The notes: generated from the sequence alone by a model not told the origin. Positions 16,276 to 25,746 are shown, numbered from the stretch's first letter. The stretch is 50,006 bases of DNA from Thermomicrobiales bacterium (GCA_020432165.1 JAGQGU010000018.1:53589-103594), one strand, 5' to 3'. Program-made: numbers and translations.

Positions 16276-17109
16276 ATGACCTATCGTCGTATGCTCACAC
16301 TCACCACACCAGAGCAGGTGCGGGATGCCACCATTGGCGCGATGACCATCGGTCTCGTGCCTATCATGGGGACGATGCACGAAGGACATCTGGCGCTGAT
16401 TCGACGTGCTGATCTGGAAAACGACGAAACGGTTGTCGTGATCTTCGATCCGGCTGGCGATGTGCCCGAGATCACACCGAATGATCTGCTTACGGCCAAT
16501 GGTGCCGGTGCCCGTATCTTTTATCGACCCGAGCCAGACACGATCTTTCCACCGGATTTCAGTACGTCGGTGCGTGTACCGGGATTGAGTGCAAACTGGG
16601 AAGGGGCTGCCCGCCTAGGTTATTTCGACCGGGTTACAGCCTTCTTCGTGGTGGTATTGAACCAGCTGCAACCAACGCGGACCTACGTTGGTGAAAAGCA
16701 TCTGCAGCAGTTGATGATCCTGCAACGTGTACACGACGATCTCAATCTCAGCGGCGAGATTGTGCCGTGCGTGACGGTGCGTGATCCCGATGGTCTGCCA
16801 CTGAGCTCGTATAATGCCAGGCTGACCGACGCTGAGCGGCTGGCTGCAGTCGCGATTCCGCAGGCGCTCTTCGCGATGCAACACGCCGCCAGGAGCGAGG
16901 AGAACGCGACGACGCTTGTCGCTATCGGTCGGGAGATTACGGATGCGCAGCCATTGCTGACACTGGAGTATTTGGCGGTAATCGCCCCTGAGACATTTGC
17001 CGAAGTTGATAGCATCTCCGATGGCGATTACGCCATTATCGCTGCCACAATCGGCGAAACCCGCATTCTCGATAATATCCACCTCGGAGCAGGAAACGCG
17101 AATTCATGA
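16276..17109 (+). CDS. panC: Divergent pantothenate synthetase (PanC-like)
   Basis: A 277-residue protein with the PanC fold: VPIMGTMHEGHLALI near residue 29 (HxGH signature kept), VGEKHLQQL, DGLPLSSYN and IGETRILDN. Canonical PanC joins pantoate and beta-alanine with ATP. Several conserved parts differ: the FVNPxQF segment reads IFDPAGD, GHF reads GYF, EKDxQQL reads EKHLQQL, and SSRN reads SSYN. The enzyme may still work, or may be degenerate or altered in substrate. Position after panE supports a pantothenate role. It overlaps menA by 4 nt. Confidence 0.75.
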   Translation: MTYRRMLTLTTPEQVRDATIGAMTIGLVPIMGTMHEGHLALIRRADLENDETVVVIFDPAGDVPEITPNDLLTANGAGARIFYRPEPDTIFPPDFSTSVRVPGLSANWEGAARLGYFDRVTAFFVVVLNQLQPTRTYVGEKHLQQLMILQRVHDDLNLSGEIVPCVTVRDPDGLPLSSYNARLTDAERLAAVAIPQALFAMQHAARSEENATTLVAIGREITDAQPLLTLEYLAVIAPETFAEVDSISDGDYAIIAATIGETRILDNIHLGAGNANS

Positions 17110-18011
17110 GCATTCATGCGGCCGAACGACCATCGACACTGGAAATTTGGTACCTGGCAGCACGACCGAAAACGCTACCCGCGGCGGTGGCTCCGATCGT
17201 TGTAGGTACTGCGGTCGCCATCCATGAGGATGGATTCGTGTGGTGGATCGCGCTACTGGCACTGGTGACGGCGCTGCTGCTGCAGATCGCCGCAAACTTC
17301 GCCAACGATGCTATCGATGCGAAGAAAGGCAGCGACACTGCTGATCGTAGCGGGCCGATGCGGATCACTGCGGCGGGGTTGGTGACCTATCAACAGGTGA
17401 TGAACGCCACCTGGATCACACTTGGTCTGGCGATGATCACTGGTATTCCCTTACTGGTTCATGGTGGCTGGCCCTTCGTCGCGCTGGGTGTCGCCAGTCT
17501 GGTCTGTGCGGTTGCCTACACTGGCGGCCCCTTCCCTATTAGTTATCTGGGACTGGGTGAGGTTTTCGTCTTTCTCTTCTTTGGGCTGATCGCAGTCACC
17601 GGCACGTCCTATCTCCAGACCGGCGAGCTGACGGCGCTGAGTCTGGCGGCGGCGATTCCACCGGGCACGATGATCGTTGGGATTCTCATCATCAACAATT
17701 ATCGTGATCGCGAGCAGGATGCGGCGGTGCACAAACGCACCGTGGCAGTGCGAATCGGTGCACGCAATACACGCATCGAGTACTATGCGATGCTGGTAAT
17801 CACCGCGATCTCACCCTTTGTTTTCTGGGCGATCGGCTGGCTGAACTGGAGCGCTTTACTTACGCTGCTGGCCTGGCCGATGCTATGGCAGCTTGTCCAG
17901 CAGGTGAGGACGCTGCAGGGGCCAGCGCTGAATCGCACACTCGGTCACACCGGCAAAACTGCCCTCGCCTTCAGCGTGCTGCTCGCGGCAGCGCTCATCA
18001 TTTCCGCCTGA
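17106..18011 (+). CDS. menA: 1,4-dihydroxy-2-naphthoate polyprenyltransferase
   Basis: A 301-residue UbiA-superfamily membrane protein that prenylates dihydroxynaphthoate to demethylmenaquinone. The two Asp-rich motifs are visible: NDAIDAKKGSD (67-77) and NNYRDREQD (197-205). About eight to nine helices are seen. The N-terminal YLAARPKTLPAAVAP is typical of MenA. The start overlaps the panC-like gene (ATGA), and menG follows after 13 nt. Confidence 0.94.
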   Translation: MSIHAAERPSTLEIWYLAARPKTLPAAVAPIVVGTAVAIHEDGFVWWIALLALVTALLLQIAANFANDAIDAKKGSDTADRSGPMRITAAGLVTYQQVMNATWITLGLAMITGIPLLVHGGWPFVALGVASLVCAVAYTGGPFPISYLGLGEVFVFLFFGLIAVTGTSYLQTGELTALSLAAAIPPGTMIVGILIINNYRDREQDAAVHKRTVAVRIGARNTRIEYYAMLVITAISPFVFWAIGWLNWSALLTLLAWPMLWQLVQQVRTLQGPALNRTLGHTGKTALAFSVLLAAALIISA

Positions 18012-18024
18012 TCTGAGGTTCACC

Positions 18025-18762
18025 ATGTCATCATCATCTTCCCAATCCGGAGCCATTTCCAGTCAGGCCGATGTCCAACAGATGTTCGATACCATCGTGC
18101 CGCGATACGACCTGATGAACCATGTCATGACCTTCGGCATGGACTTCTTTTGGCGCAGGCGCATGGCGAAAATCGCCAGGATGACCGAGACCGGTCCGAG
18201 TGATTTCGTGGTCGATGTCGCCTGCGGCACCGGCGATGTCGCCTTCGCGATCGAAGCGGTGGGCGTGCCCCTGGTAACCGGACTCGACTATAGCAGTGGC
18301 ATGATCGCGGAAGCGCAGAAAAAGGCGAAAAAGCGACGGAGCGAAGTCAACTTTCTTGAAGGCGATGCTATGGCGATGCCGTTCAGGGATGGCATCGCCA
18401 GCGCTGCCACTATCAGCTTTGGTATGCGCAATCTGCCGGATTACGCCGCCGGTGTGAGGGAGATGACGCGCATCGTCCGCCCGGGCGGACGCGTGATCTG
18501 CCTGGAAGCGACACCATACGATCATCCGGTATTGAAGCATCCCTTCAACTTCTACTTCCATCGGGTGCTACCGCTTATCGGCAAGCTCCTGACCGGCGAG
18601 TATGAGGCCTACAAATATCTGCCTGAAAGCGTGCGCCACTTCCCCAAACCGGATGAACTGGCGGAGATATTCCGCGAGGCGGGTTTGGTGGATGTGCAGG
18701 TAACCATGCTGGGCTTCGGCAGTGTGGCATTGCATATAGGCACGGTGCCCATCGAATCGTAG
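18025..18762 (+). CDS. menG: Demethylmenaquinone methyltransferase
   Basis: This 245-residue AdoMet-dependent enzyme of the UbiE/MenG family performs the last step of menaquinone synthesis. Signatures are YDLMNHVMTFGMDFFWR (28-44), the AdoMet motif VDVACGTGDV (63-72) and ISFGMRNLPD (130-139). It directly follows menA. Since no ubiquinone genes are nearby and menA is adjacent, MenG is the better name. Confidence 0.95.
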   Translation: MSSSSSQSGAISSQADVQQMFDTIVPRYDLMNHVMTFGMDFFWRRRMAKIARMTETGPSDFVVDVACGTGDVAFAIEAVGVPLVTGLDYSSGMIAEAQKKAKKRRSEVNFLEGDAMAMPFRDGIASAATISFGMRNLPDYAAGVREMTRIVRPGGRVICLEATPYDHPVLKHPFNFYFHRVLPLIGKLLTGEYEAYKYLPESVRHFPKPDELAEIFREAGLVDVQVTMLGFGSVALHIGTVPIES

Positions 18763-18764
18763 GT

Positions 18765-18782
18765 CCGCATTTTGTATGCGGG
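18765..18782. repeat. CCGCAT/ATGCGG 3'-end palindrome after menG
   Basis: CCGCAT-TTTGT-ATGCGG begins 3 nt after the menG stop codon. It belongs to the same set as 50-70, 40313-40333 and 46162-46182. Confidence 0.8.
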
Positions 18783-18802
18783 TTTGATCCAGACACCCAA
18801 CG

Positions 18803-18852
18803 TCACCTAGGGGAGGATCCTGAGCGAAGCGAAGGTATCCTCCCGCGTCGAC
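18803..18852 (-). repeat. Composite intergenic repeat, copy 1 (inverted)
   Basis: This is an inverted copy of the 50-nt element that also occurs at 39213, 42684, 42879 and 46224. Its hairpin pairs GGGAGGATACC with GGATCCTCCC, and it ends in GTCGAC. No gene is present between menG and the MFS gene at 19000. Confidence 0.85.
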
Positions 18853-18999
18853 GCCAGTGGCATCGACCATTGCAGCGCATGTTATCGGCGGCGTGGCGCG
18901 CATAGGGGGCAGACAAGCTGCCCCACTAGCAGGTATCATGCCTCGAGCAGATCGGGCAGCGGCTCGATTTCGTCACCACTTCACATCCGGATACATCAC

Positions 19000-20340
19000 G
19001 TGGATTCGATTCGTAACGCCATCCGTCGGCGCTCGGGACTCTGGGACAATCAGGACTTCATCCGCTTCTGGATCGGCGAAACAATCGCCAATTTCGGCGG
19101 ACAGCTCGGCGCTATCGCACTGCCCATCATCGCGGCGGTGACGCTGGGAGCATCGCCGTTCCAGATGGGTTTGCTGGGAGCCAGCACCAATCTGCCGCGC
19201 ATGGTTGTCGGCATCTTCGCCGGTACCTGGGTCGATCGACGCAAGCGTCGGCCGATTATGATCAACGTCAATCTCCTGCGCGCGGCAGTGTTGATGGTCA
19301 TCCCGGTCACATCCTTCTTCGGACATCTGAATTTCGGCATTCTGCTCACCGTCGCGGTGTTGCTCGGCACGCTCAGTATCCTCTTCGATTCCGCCTGGAG
19401 TGCGATGGTGCCAAATCTGGTCGATCGCAAGGATCTGGCCGATGCCAACGGCAAACTCTGGGCGAGCATGAGCTTGGCGCAGATCATGGGTCCGGCGATT
19501 GCTGGTACGTTGATCGCATGGTTGACGGGTCCGAATGTGCTCGCCATCACCGCCATCGGATTGCTGAGCTCTGCCCATTTTATGCGCATGATTCAACGAC
19601 CCGAACCAGATATGAGTACGGGCAGGCAGGCCTCCGCGCGCGAGATTCTGCAGAATATTCGCGAAGGATATCGGGAGCTCATCCGCAATCCGGTGGTGCG
19701 TCCGCTCACAACCACCATGTTTGGCATCAACTTCGGCTCGGGCATTTTCAGCGCGGTCTTCGTGCTCTTACTCACGAATGAGCTCGATCTTTCTACCCGG
19801 GGTGTCGGTGCGGTTTACGCCATGGGCGGGTTCGGTGCGTTGGTCGGCAGCATTGTGGCATCACCCCTGGCCAAGCGCATCGGCTACGGACGTGTCATTA
19901 CCATTGGCCCCTTCATTCAGGGCAGTTGCAATCTCTTCTTCACGGTGGCGGTTTTCACCGGACAGATGTGGGGCGTGGCGCTCGTCGCGATCGGATCGTT
20001 CATCGGCTGGATCTTCCTGCAGGCGTACGATATCAATCGCTTTAGCTTGCGGCAGGCAGTTACGCGACCGAATCTGATGGGACGTGTGGCAAGCTCCACG
20101 ATGACGATCATGTCCGCATCGATGATGGCGGGCGCGCTCATTGGTGGTGCCATCGGTTCGGTTTGGGGTTTGGCACCCGCGTTGGCGCTGGGGGCATTGG
20201 TGCAGATCGCTGCCGGTTTCCTGACGCTGCGGTCGCCGATTCCCGCGATTCAGTCGCTACCGACACCGGAATCGATCGAGATCGTACCGAGCAGCGAGAT
20301 GGTGATGGAAGAAACCGTTGTCGAGAGCGATGTGGCATAA
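19000..20340 (+). CDS. MFS transporter, exporter type
   Basis: A 446-residue membrane protein with about 12 helices and the MFS loop AGTWVDRRKRR. It is a paralog of the MFS protein at 13328. The start is GTG at 19000; the Shine-Dalgarno is weak, so the start is less certain. The C-terminal 30 residues are polar and cytoplasmic. The substrate is unknown. Confidence 0.86.
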   Translation: MDSIRNAIRRRSGLWDNQDFIRFWIGETIANFGGQLGAIALPIIAAVTLGASPFQMGLLGASTNLPRMVVGIFAGTWVDRRKRRPIMINVNLLRAAVLMVIPVTSFFGHLNFGILLTVAVLLGTLSILFDSAWSAMVPNLVDRKDLADANGKLWASMSLAQIMGPAIAGTLIAWLTGPNVLAITAIGLLSSAHFMRMIQRPEPDMSTGRQASAREILQNIREGYRELIRNPVVRPLTTTMFGINFGSGIFSAVFVLLLTNELDLSTRGVGAVYAMGGFGALVGSIVASPLAKRIGYGRVITIGPFIQGSCNLFFTVAVFTGQMWGVALVAIGSFIGWIFLQAYDINRFSLRQAVTRPNLMGRVASSTMTIMSASMMAGALIGGAIGSVWGLAPALALGALVQIAAGFLTLRSPIPAIQSLPTPESIEIVPSSEMVMEETVVESDVA

Positions 20341-20387
20341 GCACGCGTTGCCTCTGGCAGCATGACCGTGGAAGTCGGTGGACTGAA

Positions 20388-20408
20388 CCCCGGGGATCAA
20401 CCCCGGGG
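20388..20408. repeat. CCCCGGGG 3'-end palindrome
   Basis: Two CCCCGGGG units flank ATCAA, followed by CTACGTT. It lies between the convergent ends of the MFS gene and the ABC permease gene. Confidence 0.82.
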
Positions 20409-20423
20409 CTACGTTGGAGCACC

Positions 20424-21212
20424 TCAGGCGCTGGCGCCGGTGTAGTGTTTCACGGCGAAGAGCCAGAACCAGCGGGATGCCGCAACAAAGAGCACGGCCA
20501 GCGCTGCTGTCAGCAATGCGTTCGCGAGGGTCAACGAGCCAATCAGTGCTTGCGCGGGAATGGTGACGGCAAAGGCGATGGGGATGATGAAGGTGAGTGT
20601 TACCCGCAGCCATCCCGGAAAGATCGTAATCGGCCAGGTACCGGCGTTCCCAAACATCGTGTTGAAGATGTTCATGATGTTATCCAGCTTGACGAACCAG
20701 AAGGCCAACGAGGCCAGCACCATCATGAAGCTGTAGACCATCATCAAACCAGCGATCAGCAATCCTACAAAGATCACCACGCTGCCGAACCCCGGAAATC
20801 CGCTGCCGGTCTGGAGGCCGTAAACGATGATTACGATGCCCGCGAGCAACGATGTCAGCGATTGCGGTGCCACCGATTGCACACTGGCGAGCAACTGGGC
20901 ATCGACCGGCTTGGTCAGCAGAAAATCGAAGGTGCCGAGCCGGATACTCTCCAGAAACGCCCCGATCGACGGACTGAAGACCGTGCCGAGGATGCCAGAG
21001 ACAATGGCATGCACACCGACAAGCACGATCAAATCCGCGCGCGACCAGCCTTTCAGGGAATCGGTCTGGTTGAAGACAATCGAGATCGCCAGCAGCTGGA
21101 TCGCGAACTGAATAGCCGCGTTCACAACACCAAGGAAGAAATCGGCCCGATATTGGACGAAGTTCAATAGCCCGAGCCGCAGGTAGGTGCGAATAACCGT
21201 GAATGCATGCAT
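20424..21212 (-). CDS. ABC-2 type permease (second subunit)
   Basis: A 262-residue protein with six hydrophobic segments, of the ABC-2 family permease type often found in pairs (PF06182-like). It should form the membrane channel together with the permease encoded at 21215-22048. The start at 21212 lies 2 nt after the stop of that gene. The exported substrate is not known. Confidence 0.86.
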   Translation of the reverse strand: MHAFTVIRTYLRLGLLNFVQYRADFFLGVVNAAIQFAIQLLAISIVFNQTDSLKGWSRADLIVLVGVHAIVSGILGTVFSPSIGAFLESIRLGTFDFLLTKPVDAQLLASVQSVAPQSLTSLLAGIVIIVYGLQTGSGFPGFGSVVIFVGLLIAGLMMVYSFMMVLASLAFWFVKLDNIMNIFNTMFGNAGTWPITIFPGWLRVTLTFIIPIAFAVTIPAQALIGSLTLANALLTAALAVLFVAASRWFWLFAVKHYTGASA

Positions 21213-21214
21213 GG

Positions 21215-22048
21215 TTAGGCCCCCACCGCGCTGTAGTTGGCTACCGCGCGTTTCCACATCAGCTGCAGCACCGCGACTGCCAGAGCAATCCACGCTATCT
21301 GCATGCCGAAACCGATCCAGAGATCAGCACCGGTAATATTCCCGAGCGCGACCTGAATGGGAAAGTAGATGCTCCAACGGAATGGCAGCACGAATGAGAG
21401 TGTCTGAATCCAGTCCGGCATGACACTGATCGGCGCGAACTGTCCGCCGAGAAAGAGGAAGAAGGCATCGAAGAGCTGATTGAGCGATGCGACCTTTGTC
21501 ATCCAAAATGCAGCCAGGGCCAGACACCATTCGACGATGAAGCGCAGCGCCATCGCCAGTAGCAGGGCGGGAAGAAACGCCATCACACTCTGCCAGGATG
21601 CATTGCCGAAATCGGCCCGAAAGATAACTGCCATCAGAATCGCCGCCGGGATGATACCCGCCAATCCGACCAACTTGTAGGCGAGGCTCTGGCAGACATC
21701 AGCGTGGATGGGATGGACGGGACGCAGCAAGAGTGGCGAGAAGTAACCGCTACGAATGCGCCACTCGAACTCCCACATGTGCCAGATGAAGGTCATGTGG
21801 CTGACGATCATGCTAACCATGAAGTAGGCGGCGTATTCGCCTGCAGTCATGCCAGTATCGCGACCATCGGCTACCGCCTGCCAGACCACAATAAGTACCA
21901 GCGGCTGCATCACCGCGCCGAGCACCCACAGGAAGACCGCGCCGCGATACTGCAGGTTCCAGGCGAGCATAACGCTCATCTCACCGCGATAGAGATCGAG
22001 CAACGCCCGGGGTGATGGCTTGGTGACATCGGGTGATTCCGCGCTCAC
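21215..22048 (-). CDS. ABC-2 type permease (first subunit)
   Basis: A 277-residue, six-helix permease of the same family as its neighbour, with a short cytoplasmic N-terminus and RPVHPIHADVCQ after the third helix. Its start overlaps the ATP-binding subunit gene by 4 nt. Together the three genes encode a complete export-type ABC transporter with two different permeases. Confidence 0.87.
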   Translation of the reverse strand: MSAESPDVTKPSPRALLDLYRGEMSVMLAWNLQYRGAVFLWVLGAVMQPLVLIVVWQAVADGRDTGMTAGEYAAYFMVSMIVSHMTFIWHMWEFEWRIRSGYFSPLLLRPVHPIHADVCQSLAYKLVGLAGIIPAAILMAVIFRADFGNASWQSVMAFLPALLLAMALRFIVEWCLALAAFWMTKVASLNQLFDAFFLFLGGQFAPISVMPDWIQTLSFVLPFRWSIYFPIQVALGNITGADLWIGFGMQIAWIALAVAVLQLMWKRAVANYSAVGA

Positions 22049-23034
22049 GCACCATCTCCTGTCGCGAAAACGTGCTCGATCACTTCCTCAATCGGCGGCT
22101 CGGAGATGGTGAGATCGTCGATCGGCAAATCCGCCAGCAATGCACTTGCGACCACTGCCGTTCGCGCCTTGGGCACGCGTATCTCCCAGCGTGATTCGGT
22201 CGTGCTTACGAGCTCGCCGTACTTGTCGGAAATCGTGGTCACCGGCTCGCTGAACTCAACCGCGATCGTTTTGTGCGGAGAGAAGCGGGAGACAAGGCCA
22301 GGAAGGTCGCCATCGTAGAGCAATGTGCCGTGATGGATGACGATTACGCGCTGGCAGAGTGCCTCGATATCGGCCATGTAGTGGCTGGTGAGCATCACGG
22401 CAGCACCGGTACGGGCGTTGTACTCGGCGACGAACTCCCGAATCTTGCGCTGCATGGAGACATCGAGACCGATGGTCGGCTCATCCAGAAAGAGCACCTT
22501 CGGCTGGTGCAGCAGCGATCCCGCGATCTCGCACTTCATGCGCTCACCAAGGGAGAGATTACGCGCAGGCTTGTTGATCAGCTCCTGCAGATCAAGCCAC
22601 TCGATAAGCTCATCGAGGCGACGCTTGTAGTCATCGTCCGAGATGCGGAAGATCGCCTTGAAGAGCTGATAGCTATCGATAACGGGGATATCCCATTGCA
22701 GCTGATTGCGCTGGCCCATGATGAGCGTCATTTGGGCGAGATAGGCGCGATCACGTTCCCACGGGGTAAAGCCAAGCACGCTCGCCTCGCCTGAAGTGGG
22801 ATGCAGCAGCCCTGAGAGCATCTTGAGGGTGGTCGTTTTGCCGGCACCGTTCGGGCCGAGGAAACCGACGATTTCCCCGGGTGCGATCTCGAAAGAAACA
22901 TCGCGGACGGCGTGGATCTCGCGCATGGTGCGATGAAAGAGCGAGACAACCGCCGCCTTCACTCCGGCTTCACGCTCCGGCACGGTATACGTTTTGCCGA
23001 GATTTTTCACCGAGATGATGGATGCTGAGGACAT
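22045..23034 (-). CDS. ABC transporter ATP-binding protein
   Basis: A 329-residue ATPase with Walker A GPNGAGKTT (60-68), signature NLSLGER (159-165), Walker B VLFLDEPT (180-187) and a switch His in TSHYM. The C-terminal 90 residues form the extra domain seen in ABC-2 exporters of this kind. The ATG at 23034 is preferred over the upstream TTG at 23046. It is the first gene of the exporter operon and is divergent from the regulator at 23144. Confidence 0.92.
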   Translation of the reverse strand: MSSASIISVKNLGKTYTVPEREAGVKAAVVSLFHRTMREIHAVRDVSFEIAPGEIVGFLGPNGAGKTTTLKMLSGLLHPTSGEASVLGFTPWERDRAYLAQMTLIMGQRNQLQWDIPVIDSYQLFKAIFRISDDDYKRRLDELIEWLDLQELINKPARNLSLGERMKCEIAGSLLHQPKVLFLDEPTIGLDVSMQRKIREFVAEYNARTGAAVMLTSHYMADIEALCQRVIVIHHGTLLYDGDLPGLVSRFSPHKTIAVEFSEPVTTISDKYGELVSTTESRWEIRVPKARTAVVASALLADLPIDDLTISEPPIEEVIEHVFATGDGA

Positions 23035-23102
23035 GGTTACCGCCAAATCACATGCGAAAACGTAGAGTCGAAGATCTCGTCAAATGCGCTAGAAGAGAGT
23101 AT

Positions 23103-23118
23103 TATGCACATATGCATA
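23103..23118. promoter_or_regulatory. Palindromic operator between the ABC exporter and ArsR-type gene
   Basis: TATGCA-N4-TGCATA is a perfect 6-bp inverted repeat in the 109-nt gap between divergent genes. It lies 26 nt before the regulator start. ArsR-type proteins bind AT-rich imperfect palindromes of this size, so this is a plausible operator for both directions. Confidence 0.6.
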
Positions 23119-23143
23119 TTTTGCAAGATATGGATCCAGATTG

Positions 23144-24322
23144 ATGAGCACTCCTTTCATCCACGCCTTTCACGATACCAGCCAGCCGCTTTCCATCCGG
23201 GTGGAAAGATCGCTGTATACCGAGGTGAGCAACCATCTGATGATGGTGGACTACGCATCGGTAAATGCTCCCACCCCAACACCATGGGCGTGGGAGGTTT
23301 GGTCGCAATTCGATGAGTACGCACGCGAACTCCTGTGCGATCTCCGCTGTGTCCTCATTCACGGTTTGGCGCTTCAGGAGTTTTGGCTCGGTCGCCAAGA
23401 AGCCGGCACGAGCTGGGGCGACCTGGAGAACGCCATCGCATCAACAAGCAGCGATGATCTGCGTCAATTCGTAGCGGATAGCGTCGTCTCCGGAATCAAC
23501 TACTACCGAGATGAGATGCCTCCGTTGCAGAGGGTAGATGACCTTCTTCCCCCAGACTCAGAGCGTATGACATCCCGTGATCTCTTGCGGGATGATTCTC
23601 TGCTCCGATCGACATTACAAGCAGATCTTGTCAGTTGGAATGTGCCGGATGACCGGCTCGACCATGTGCTTGATCTGGTTCTGACCCCCGATACATTCCG
23701 GTATAGCCTGCTGCAGCTATTGCGAGCACTCTGGCGGTGTGGTTCGGAACAAGCCTGGACGGAATCGGAGGCTATTTATCGCCCGTGGCTGGCGCAGGCC
23801 AGGATAGCGATCCGCAATCATCAGTGGGCCAATGCACGGGATGCCGTGGAGACGATTACCGGTCGTAAGCCTGCGGAGGCAGAAGCGAAACGTGTTGATC
23901 TGGATGCTGCCCACGATGTGGTGTTGATCCCCTGTAGCCATCTGGGGTCGTCGCAGCGGATCACCACCGTTGGTTCGCGCCATATCGTTATGTTCGAACC
24001 ATCACGATCAGCAGTAATCGGCACGGCAACCGATCAACCCGTGCTCTCGGAAGCAGTCAATCTCTTACGCGCGATTACCGATGGTCCGGCATTCTCGCTG
24101 GTGCAATCGCTTGCGTTGGGAGACGAGAAATACGCGCTGCAACTGGCCGATGATGCCCAGATTCATCAGAGTACTGTTTCACGTCATCTGGCGATGTTGG
24201 AACGAGCAGGAGCCGTGGAGGTGCGGCCGGAGGGCAAGGCGAAATACTACCGGCTGGATACCGATCGTATCCGCACCGCGCTGACTGTCATCAGCCAGGC
24301 GATAACCTTGGACACAGAGTAG
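23144..24322 (+). CDS. Large ArsR-type transcription regulator
   Basis: This 392-residue protein is much longer than a standard ArsR regulator (about 100). The last 85 residues form the winged helix: LADDAQIHQSTVSRHLAML is the recognition region and GKAKYYRLD is the wing. The first 300 residues match the long N-terminal domain seen in DUF5937-type ArsR proteins and probably form a ligand or dimerisation domain. The ATG at 23144 is preferred to the TTG just before it. It is divergent from the ABC exporter and likely controls it. Confidence 0.82.
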   Translation: MSTPFIHAFHDTSQPLSIRVERSLYTEVSNHLMMVDYASVNAPTPTPWAWEVWSQFDEYARELLCDLRCVLIHGLALQEFWLGRQEAGTSWGDLENAIASTSSDDLRQFVADSVVSGINYYRDEMPPLQRVDDLLPPDSERMTSRDLLRDDSLLRSTLQADLVSWNVPDDRLDHVLDLVLTPDTFRYSLLQLLRALWRCGSEQAWTESEAIYRPWLAQARIAIRNHQWANARDAVETITGRKPAEAEAKRVDLDAAHDVVLIPCSHLGSSQRITTVGSRHIVMFEPSRSAVIGTATDQPVLSEAVNLLRAITDGPAFSLVQSLALGDEKYALQLADDAQIHQSTVSRHLAMLERAGAVEVRPEGKAKYYRLDTDRIRTALTVISQAITLDTE

Positions 24323-24520
24323 GCGCAACTAGCCATAGTTTATCGGCGATCACTGGTATAGATGAGACTCTCTCCCAATAGCGTTTCTGACGAACGACAT
24401 ATGATGCCGGTCAGCATAGCGCCTGGCTGTCCTCACTTACCATCCCAGGTGACCCGGAACGTGCTGGGGGATATTGAGTACGGGTCAGAAACCATGCTGG
24501 AAAGATCACCTTGGATAGCC

Positions 24521-25114
24521 CTACCGGTCCGCGACTGCCCCAACCGCCGGTGGAACTGCGATCTCGCCAATGTGCCAACGCTCGCCATCATGTGAGACAT
24601 AGGAACGGCTAACGTTCGGGATGACGCGATCGATGACGTGCTTGTCAAAGTTCGAAACAACGCGCAACACCGCGCGAATCCAGCCACCATGCGAGACCAC
24701 CAGAACACGCTTGCCAGCATAGATCTCCGCAAATTCCTCTATCGCCCGAGCCGCACGCTCGTTGAGTTCGGGTGTGGATTCGGCATCCGGCCAAACATGG
24801 TCCGGATAGCGGGCATCGCGTTCGGCGACGGTCAGCCCTTCGACCGCACCGTAGGAACGTTCGCGCAAGTCGGCATTGGTGATGATGACGGATTCATCCA
24901 TACCGAGCGCCCGCGTAATGACTGCGGCCGTCTGGTACGCTCGCTGGAGTGGGCTCGAGACGATGATGTCCCACTCGCTGGCACGCAACTCCCCGGCTAC
25001 CAGATTGGCCTGCTCGATACCGATGCTGTTTAGCGGTATATCGGTGCGACCCTGAAGCCTGCCCTGCACATTCCAATCGGTTTCGCCATGGCGAATAAGG
25101 ATAAACTCGGTCAT
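24521..25114 (-). CDS. Histidine phosphatase family protein
   Basis: A 197-residue phosphoglycerate-mutase-like phosphatase. The catalytic RHGETDWN is near residue 8, the general acid region is ERSYGAVEG, and the second catalytic His is in VVSHGGW. Candidates include alpha-ribazole phosphatase or a general sugar phosphatase; the substrate is undetermined. The ATG overlaps the stop of the upstream homologue by 4 nt. Confidence 0.9.
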   Translation of the reverse strand: MTEFILIRHGETDWNVQGRLQGRTDIPLNSIGIEQANLVAGELRASEWDIIVSSPLQRAYQTAAVITRALGMDESVIITNADLRERSYGAVEGLTVAERDARYPDHVWPDAESTPELNERAARAIEEFAEIYAGKRVLVVSHGGWIRAVLRVVSNFDKHVIDRVIPNVSRSYVSHDGERWHIGEIAVPPAVGAVADR

Positions 25115-25701
25115 GTAGCAGCAATACCTTCTGGCAAGACAGAAATCGCGCCGACGCGCCAACCCTCTTCGTCATGCGTGAGATAGGTACGGCTGCAATT
25201 GGCGATCATCACCTTGCCGTAGCCCTGCTCGCCCATGGTGATCACCTGCAGCACCGAGGTGATCCAGGTCCCGTGGGTAACCAGCGCAATGCGCTGACCA
25301 GAGAAACGCGCGAGATAATCCTCCATGGCACTCATGGAGCGCACATTGAGATCCTCACGCGGCTCTAATCCTTCCCAGACATCGCCTGGATATTGAGCTT
25401 CCCGCTCCTCAAGCGTGAGACCTTCAGCAACGCCGTAATAGCGCTCTATAAGGCGCTCATCCGGGATGATCTCATCGAAGGGATAGTCGATCGCGGCGGC
25501 CACCGGCAGTGCAGTATCCCAGGCGCGCGCCAAGGGACTACTGGCAAGCACGTCCCAACGATCGCCTTCCATATCACCGGCAAGGGCGGCGGCTTGCAGC
25601 AGGCCCGTCTCGTTCAGCGGTGTCTGGCTGACGCCCTGATAGCGATGATCGATATTCCAGTTGGTTTGGCCGTGACGGATGAGGACGAATTCGGTGGTCA
25701 T
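25111..25701 (-). CDS. Histidine phosphatase family protein (tandem paralog)
   Basis: A 196-residue homologue of the next gene with RHGQTNWN, ERYYGVAEG and LVTHGTW. The two proteins share length and layout throughout, including the C-terminal CSRTYLTHDEEGW and VSRSYVSHDGERW segments, so they arose by tandem duplication. The start at 25701 fits the conserved N-terminus. gltX lies downstream on the same strand's upstream side, separated by a palindrome. Confidence 0.9.
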   Translation of the reverse strand: MTTEFVLIRHGQTNWNIDHRYQGVSQTPLNETGLLQAAALAGDMEGDRWDVLASSPLARAWDTALPVAAAIDYPFDEIIPDERLIERYYGVAEGLTLEEREAQYPGDVWEGLEPREDLNVRSMSAMEDYLARFSGQRIALVTHGTWITSVLQVITMGEQGYGKVMIANCSRTYLTHDEEGWRVGAISVLPEGIAAT

Positions 25702-25727
25702 GTGATTCCCCGGATACATACCGAAAA

Positions 25728-25746
25728 CCCGGGGATCAACCCCGGG
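25728..25746. repeat. CCCGGGG 3'-end palindrome after gltX
   Basis: CCCGGGG-ATCAA-CCCCGGG lies 7 nt beyond the gltX stop codon and 27 nt before the histidine phosphatase start. Confidence 0.82.

Noticed and set aside
24323-24520. Possible small gene between the ArsR-type gene and the histidine phosphatase
   Set aside because: No frame with a ribosome site or recognisable protein, and no RNA gene signature; treated as the gap between convergent genes.
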